The notes under the pieces: generated by a model
The model's database searches: none
Seen by the model: only the letters and a program-made list of their open reading frames with translations
Told to the model about the DNA's origin: nothing
Origin: DATARH01 sp036268075
GTDB taxonomy: Bacteria; Pseudomonadota; Alphaproteobacteria; ATCC43930; CGMCC-115725
Assembly: GCA_036268075.1 (NCBI GenBank)
Contig: DATAUV010000010.1
Location: 30,540-94,539 of the forward strand
Length of the DNA stretch: 64,000 nucleotides
Reading direction: 5' to 3'
In this document: positions 60,602-64,000 of the stretch, piece by piece
Layout of the letters: each line of letters starts with the position of its first letter
How positions within the stretch are numbered: position 1 is the stretch's first letter
Made by a program: the position numbers and the translations under genes

Positions 60602-61561
60602 ATGGCCGCCCCGTTCGCCGAAACCGTGCCGCGCCTCGACCCGGCCAAGTTCCGCGACCCGATGGTCACCGCCGGCGGCGACCGCCGCGCCCAGGTCGCG
60701 CTCAAATCGCTCGACACGCTATGGTTCAACACCGGCACGCTGTGCAACCTGACCTGCGCGAACTGCTATATCGAATCCTCGCCCAAAAACGACCGGCTCG
60801 CCTATCTGACGGCCGCGGAAGTCGCCGAATACCTCGACGAGATCGCCGCCGACGGGTTGTCGACGCGGCTCATCGGCTTTACCGGCGGCGAGCCGTTCAT
60901 GAACCCGGACCTGCCCGCAATGCTGGAGGCGGTGCTGTCGCGCGGCCTGCGCGCGCTCGTGCTGACCAACGCGATGCGGCCGATGGCCAGGTGCAAGACC
61001 GCCTTACTGAGGCTTAAAGAGCGTTATGGCGACAATCTGACCATCCGCGTCTCCGTCGACCATTACGGCCAGGCCGTGCATGAGGCGGAGCGCGGGCGGC
61101 GAAGCTGGGGGCCGACGGTCGACGGGCTCAAATTTCTCGCCGCCAACGGGTTTTCGATCAACATCGCCAGCCGCTTCCTGTCAGGCGAGCCGGAGGCCGC
61201 GATTCGCCGCGGGTTTGGCCGGCTTTTCGCCGAGCTCGGCATCTCCCTCGACGCGGACGACCCGGTCGCGTTGATGATCTTTCCCGAGATGGACGCCACC
61301 GTCGACGTGCCCGAGATCACCGAGGCGTGCTGGGGCATCCTCGAGAAATCGCCGGACAGCGTGATGTGCGCGAGCGCCCGCATGGTGCTCAAACGCAAGG
61401 GCGCCGACGGCCCGACCGTCGTCGCCTGCACCCTCTTGCCCGACGACCCGCAATTCGACCTCGGCCCGACCCTGCGCGCGGCCAGCGGAGCCGTGCCGCT
61501 CAACCACCCGCATTGCGCCAAGTTCTGCGTCCTCGGCGGCGCGGCGTGCAGCCGGGACTGA
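60602..61561 (+). CDS. radical SAM protein with C-terminal cysteine triad
   Basis: 319 residues. [4Fe-4S] motif CNLTCANCY (CxxxCxxC) at about residues 48-56, TGGEPFMNPDLPAMLEA, then a partial TIM barrel. A C-terminal CAKFCVLGGAAC near 307-318 supplies three more cysteines that might bind an auxiliary cluster; no full SPASM domain is seen. Its stop is immediately adjacent to the ACR3 stop (zero gap, convergent). Substrate unknown; a link with arsenic is only positional. Confidence 0.9.
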   Translation: MAAPFAETVPRLDPAKFRDPMVTAGGDRRAQVALKSLDTLWFNTGTLCNLTCANCYIESSPKNDRLAYLTAAEVAEYLDEIAADGLSTRLIGFTGGEPFMNPDLPAMLEAVLSRGLRALVLTNAMRPMARCKTALLRLKERYGDNLTIRVSVDHYGQAVHEAERGRRSWGPTVDGLKFLAANGFSINIASRFLSGEPEAAIRRGFGRLFAELGISLDADDPVALMIFPEMDATVDVPEITEACWGILEKSPDSVMCASARMVLKRKGADGPTVVACTLLPDDPQFDLGPTLRAASGAVPLNHPHCAKFCVLGGAACSRD

Positions 61562-62626
61562 TCAGCCGCGCTCATACCATTGCCGGGTGGCGAGCACGAG
61601 CCGCACCACGGACAGCATCACCGGCACCTCGACCAGCACGCCGACCACGGTGGCCAGCGCCGCGCCCGATTGAAAGCCGAACAACGCGATCGCCGCGGCG
61701 ACCGCCAGCTCGAAGAAATTCGACGCGCCGATGAGCGCCGACGGGCATGCGACGTTGTGCGGAACCCCGAGCGCCCGGTTGAGCCCATAGGCGAGCCCGG
61801 CGTTGAGATACACCTGGATCACGATCGGCACCGCGAGCAGGACGATGACCAGCGGCTGCGCGACGATCGCCTCGCCCTGAAACCCGAACAGCAGCACCAG
61901 CGTCGCCAGCAGCGCCGCGAGCGAGGCCGGCTGGAGCCGCCGCAGCAGCCGCCCGAACGCCGCCTCGCCGCCCACCGCCAGCAGCGACCGGCGCCACGCC
62001 TGCGCCGCGATCACCGGCACGGCGATATAGAGCACGACCGACAGCAGCAGCGTCTCCCACGGCACCGTGATCGACGACAGGCCGAGCAGGAGCCCGACGA
62101 TCGGCGCAAACGCAAAGACCATGATCGTGTCGTTGAGCGCGACCTGGCTCAACGTAAAATTAGGCTCTCCCTTAGTCAGGTTGGACCAGACAAACACCAT
62201 CGCCGTGCACGGCGCCGCGGCGAGCAGGATCAGCCCGGCGATGTAGCTCTCGACCTGCCCCGGCGGCAGCAGCGGCCGGAACAGCCAGCCGATAAAGAGC
62301 CAGCCGAGCGCGGCCATGCTGAACGGCTTGACTAGCCAGTTGATCCCGACGGTCACGGCAATCCCGCGCCACTGCTCGGCCACTCGGTGCAGCGCGCCGA
62401 AATCGACCTTGAGCAGCATCGGCACGATCATCATCCAGATCAGGATCGCGACCGGGATGTTGACCTGCGCCACCGTCATCCGCCCGAGCGCCTGGAACGG
62501 CCCCGGCGCCAATTGCCCGAGCGCGATGCCGGCGACGATGCACAGCGCCACCCACAGCGTCAGATAGCGTTCGAACAACCCGAGGGCGGGCGCGGCGCGG
62601 CCTCGGGTCTCGCCCGCGGCGGTCAT
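61562..62626 (-). CDS. ACR3-family arsenite efflux permease
   Basis: 354 residues, ten membrane helices. Signature AAPCTAMVFVWSNLTKGEPN (essential Cys in helix 4) and NFFELAVAAAIALFGFQSGA in helix 9. It exports As(III). Start after AGGAGGGG; ATG eight bases on. Third gene of arsR-arsM-ACR3. Confidence 0.95.
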   Translation of the reverse strand: MTAAGETRGRAAPALGLFERYLTLWVALCIVAGIALGQLAPGPFQALGRMTVAQVNIPVAILIWMMIVPMLLKVDFGALHRVAEQWRGIAVTVGINWLVKPFSMAALGWLFIGWLFRPLLPPGQVESYIAGLILLAAAPCTAMVFVWSNLTKGEPNFTLSQVALNDTIMVFAFAPIVGLLLGLSSITVPWETLLLSVVLYIAVPVIAAQAWRRSLLAVGGEAAFGRLLRRLQPASLAALLATLVLLFGFQGEAIVAQPLVIVLLAVPIVIQVYLNAGLAYGLNRALGVPHNVACPSALIGASNFFELAVAAAIALFGFQSGAALATVVGVLVEVPVMLSVVRLVLATRQWYERG

Positions 62627-62636
62627 CGCACCCCTC

Positions 62637-63455
62637 CTACGAGCAGCAGGACGGCGCGCAGCACGCGGGGGCCTCGCCGGGGAGCGGCTTGCGGGCCTCG
62701 ATAATCGCCGAGACGACATGGTTCTCGATCCCGCGCCCGGGCGCCCAGCCGCCGATCGCCTCCCGGCTTTCCGGCTTTTCCGCGATGCGGATGTCGGTGA
62801 ACCCGGCATCGGCGAGCCAGGCTTCGATCTCGGTTCGCGGGGCCGCGCCGGCGACGCAGCCGCACAGCAGGGCCGGGTCGGCGCGCAGCTCGGCCGACAG
62901 CGGCACGATGTTGACCACATCCGACACCGCGAGCCGGCCGCCCGGCTTCAGCGCGCGGAACGCCTCGCGGAACACCTGCGGCTTGTCCGGCACCAGATTG
63001 ATGACGCAGTTCGAGATCACGACGTCGGCGGTGTCGTCGGCGACCGGCAGGTGCTCGAGTTCGCCGAGCCGGAACTCTACATTCGCGGCGCCGATCCTTG
63101 CCGCGTTGCCGCGCGCCTTCACCAGCATCTCGTGGGTCATGTCGACGCCGATCACGCGGCCCGTATCGCCGACCTGCCGGGCCGCGAGGAAGCAGTCGAA
63201 GCCGGCCCCGCTGCCGAGGTCGATAACCGTCTCGCCGGGCCGTATCGCCGCGACCGCCTGCGGGTTGCCGCAGCCGAGCCCGAGATTGGCGCCGTCCGGA
63301 GCCGCGGCGAGCTCGGCCTCGGTATAGCCGATCGCCCGCGACTTTCCGGCCGCGTCGCCGCGCTCCTGCGGGCCGCAGCAGGAGCCCTCGCCGGCCGTCG
63401 CCGCGATCCCGCCGTACCGGGCCCGCACCATCTCCTTGATCTGCGCGTCATCCAT
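62637..63455 (-). CDS. arsM: arsenite S-adenosylmethionine methyltransferase
   Basis: 272 residues. SAM motif VIDLGSGAGFDCFLAARQVG; conserved arsenic-binding cysteines in EGSCCGPQ (26/27), VISNCVINLVPDK and LLCGCVAGA. The C-terminal tail CCAPSCCS is extra. It methylates As(III), giving volatile or less retained species. Between arsR and the ACR3 pump, with gaps of 10-16 bp. Confidence 0.95.
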   Translation of the reverse strand: MDDAQIKEMVRARYGGIAATAGEGSCCGPQERGDAAGKSRAIGYTEAELAAAPDGANLGLGCGNPQAVAAIRPGETVIDLGSGAGFDCFLAARQVGDTGRVIGVDMTHEMLVKARGNAARIGAANVEFRLGELEHLPVADDTADVVISNCVINLVPDKPQVFREAFRALKPGGRLAVSDVVNIVPLSAELRADPALLCGCVAGAAPRTEIEAWLADAGFTDIRIAEKPESREAIGGWAPGRGIENHVVSAIIEARKPLPGEAPACCAPSCCS

Positions 63456-63471
63456 CCGTGTCTCCCGTTTC

Positions 63472-63831
63472 TCAGGCCGCGGAGGTCTTCTGCGCAGCCG
63501 GTTCGCAGCACTCGCTCGCAGGGTCGCAGAGCGGCGCGCACGCGCTGTCGCGGCCGCAGCAATTCTCGGTCAGATAGGCCAGGAGGGCGTTCATCGCGCC
63601 GTATTCGGCCGCGTAGATAAGCCGGCGCCCAAGCCGGCGCTGGGTGATGAGGCCGGCATGGGCGAGCTGTTGCAGGTGGAACGACAGCGACGACGGCGCC
63701 ACGCCGAGGCGCTGGGCAATCACACCCGCCGGCATCCCGCCCGGGCCGCACGTCACCAGCAGGCGGAACAGGTCGAGCCGGGTCTCCTGGGCGAGGGCGG
63801 AGAGCGCGGCGATGGCGCGGGGCTGGTCCAC
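63472..63831 (-). CDS. arsR: ArsR-family arsenic-responsive repressor
   Basis: 119 residues. Winged helix: LSALAQETRLDLFRLLVTCG, VIAQRLGVAPSSLSFHLQQL. A cysteine-rich C-terminus (NCCGRDSACAPLCDPASECC) probably senses As(III), the C-terminal-site type and not the helix-3 CVC type of the E. coli protein. First gene of the operon; two palindromes lie just upstream. Confidence 0.94.
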   Translation of the reverse strand: MDQPRAIAALSALAQETRLDLFRLLVTCGPGGMPAGVIAQRLGVAPSSLSFHLQQLAHAGLITQRRLGRRLIYAAEYGAMNALLAYLTENCCGRDSACAPLCDPASECCEPAAQKTSAA

Positions 63832-63836
63832 AGGTT

Positions 63837-63866
63837 TAATTCGATAATACGACTATAATCGAATTA
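63837..63866. promoter_or_regulatory. candidate ArsR operator 1
   Basis: TAATTCGAT and ATCGAATTA arms, nine bases each, spaced by 12 bases, starting six bases upstream of the arsR start codon. AT-rich against the local average. Confidence 0.65.
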
Positions 63867-63892
63867 TAGGGACCCGCACCGGGCGCCGCCAC

Positions 63893-63920
63893 AGATATTT
63901 CGATTAAGATCGAAATATCT
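63893..63920. promoter_or_regulatory. candidate ArsR operator 2 (perfect palindrome)
   Basis: AGATATTTCGAT, TAAG, ATCGAAATATCT: 12-base perfect arms. Shares TTCGAT/ATCGAA with operator 1. Located about 60 bases upstream of arsR. Confidence 0.7.
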
Positions 63921-63921
63921 G

Positions 63922-64000
63922 CCCTCACCCTCCCATCGCTTTGCGACGGGTCCCTCCCTCTCCCGCGATGCGGGCGAGGGGATAATTGCGACTTTCCCCT
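63922..64000. repeat. dispersed palindromic element, copy 3 (cut by window edge)
   Basis: CCCTCACCCTCCCATCGC, then GCGACGGGTCCCTCCCTCTC, the same start as the copy at 35213. It runs off the right edge. Confidence 0.8.

Overview
The window is chromosomal DNA from a GC-rich alphaproteobacterium. The strongest marker is a circularly permuted, two-piece tmRNA gene (ssrA) encoding the tag ANDNFASEALAA, followed directly by an alphaproteobacterial-type sspB adaptor. Other support comes from the hflK-hflC-DUF2065-degP order, the URC uracil-catabolism genes, ThyX, and frequent GTG/TTG starts with TGATG or ATGA gene overlaps. I see no phage, transposase or CRISPR array. Intergenic spaces carry many palindromic repeat elements. 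The genus cannot be told from sequence alone.

Layout. 1-7 kb: the end of a ThDP enzyme gene, a Crp/Fnr regulator coupled to a cupin, a Rieske ring-hydroxylating oxygenase (alpha and beta) with a VOC protein, a divergent TrpF-like barrel lacking the usual cysteine, a small exported protein and a TauD-type dioxygenase. 7-12 kb: a branched-chain-amino-acid-type ABC importer whose two ATPases are one fused protein. 12-19.5 kb: a heme-oxygenase-like protein, an MFS permease, and a four-gene two-component cluster with two kinases sharing paralogous C-terminal halves and two receiver proteins. A tRNA-Arg(CCG) follows.

19.7-30.6 kb: a lipoprotein hydrolase, a zinc-finger protein and DNA polymerase I whose proofreading domain looks catalytically dead, a DUF1203 protein, an AAA+ ATPase with an MshEN-like (possibly c-di-GMP-binding) N-terminus, an MFS permease, an MlrC-family peptidase and a c-type cytochrome. 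30.5-35.2 kb: an integral membrane protein resembling polyprenyl-sugar-dependent glycosyltransferases, a GT2-methyltransferase fusion and glycogen synthase. 35.4-38.9 kb: ilvB-ilvH-ilvC for branched-chain amino acid synthesis. 38.9-46.2 kb: miaA and serB start back to back; then degP, DUF2065, hflC and hflK (membrane protein quality control) and divergent mrp.

46.2-51 kb: an OprB-like porin and a second Rieske oxygenase operon with a 3-hydroxyisobutyrate-dehydrogenase-like enzyme. 51-53.9 kb: thyX, ssrA and sspB, then an odd duplication of the sspB tail with palindromes and an 8-bp minisatellite. 54-57.3 kb: class I fumarase and an ECF sigma / membrane partner / Spy-like periplasmic triad. 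57.3-60.4 kb: URC1-URC4-upp, predicted to degrade uracil through a ribosylated route. 60.6-64 kb: a radical SAM protein meeting an arsenic operon (arsR-arsM-ACR3) tail to tail, with two palindromic candidate operators in front of arsR.
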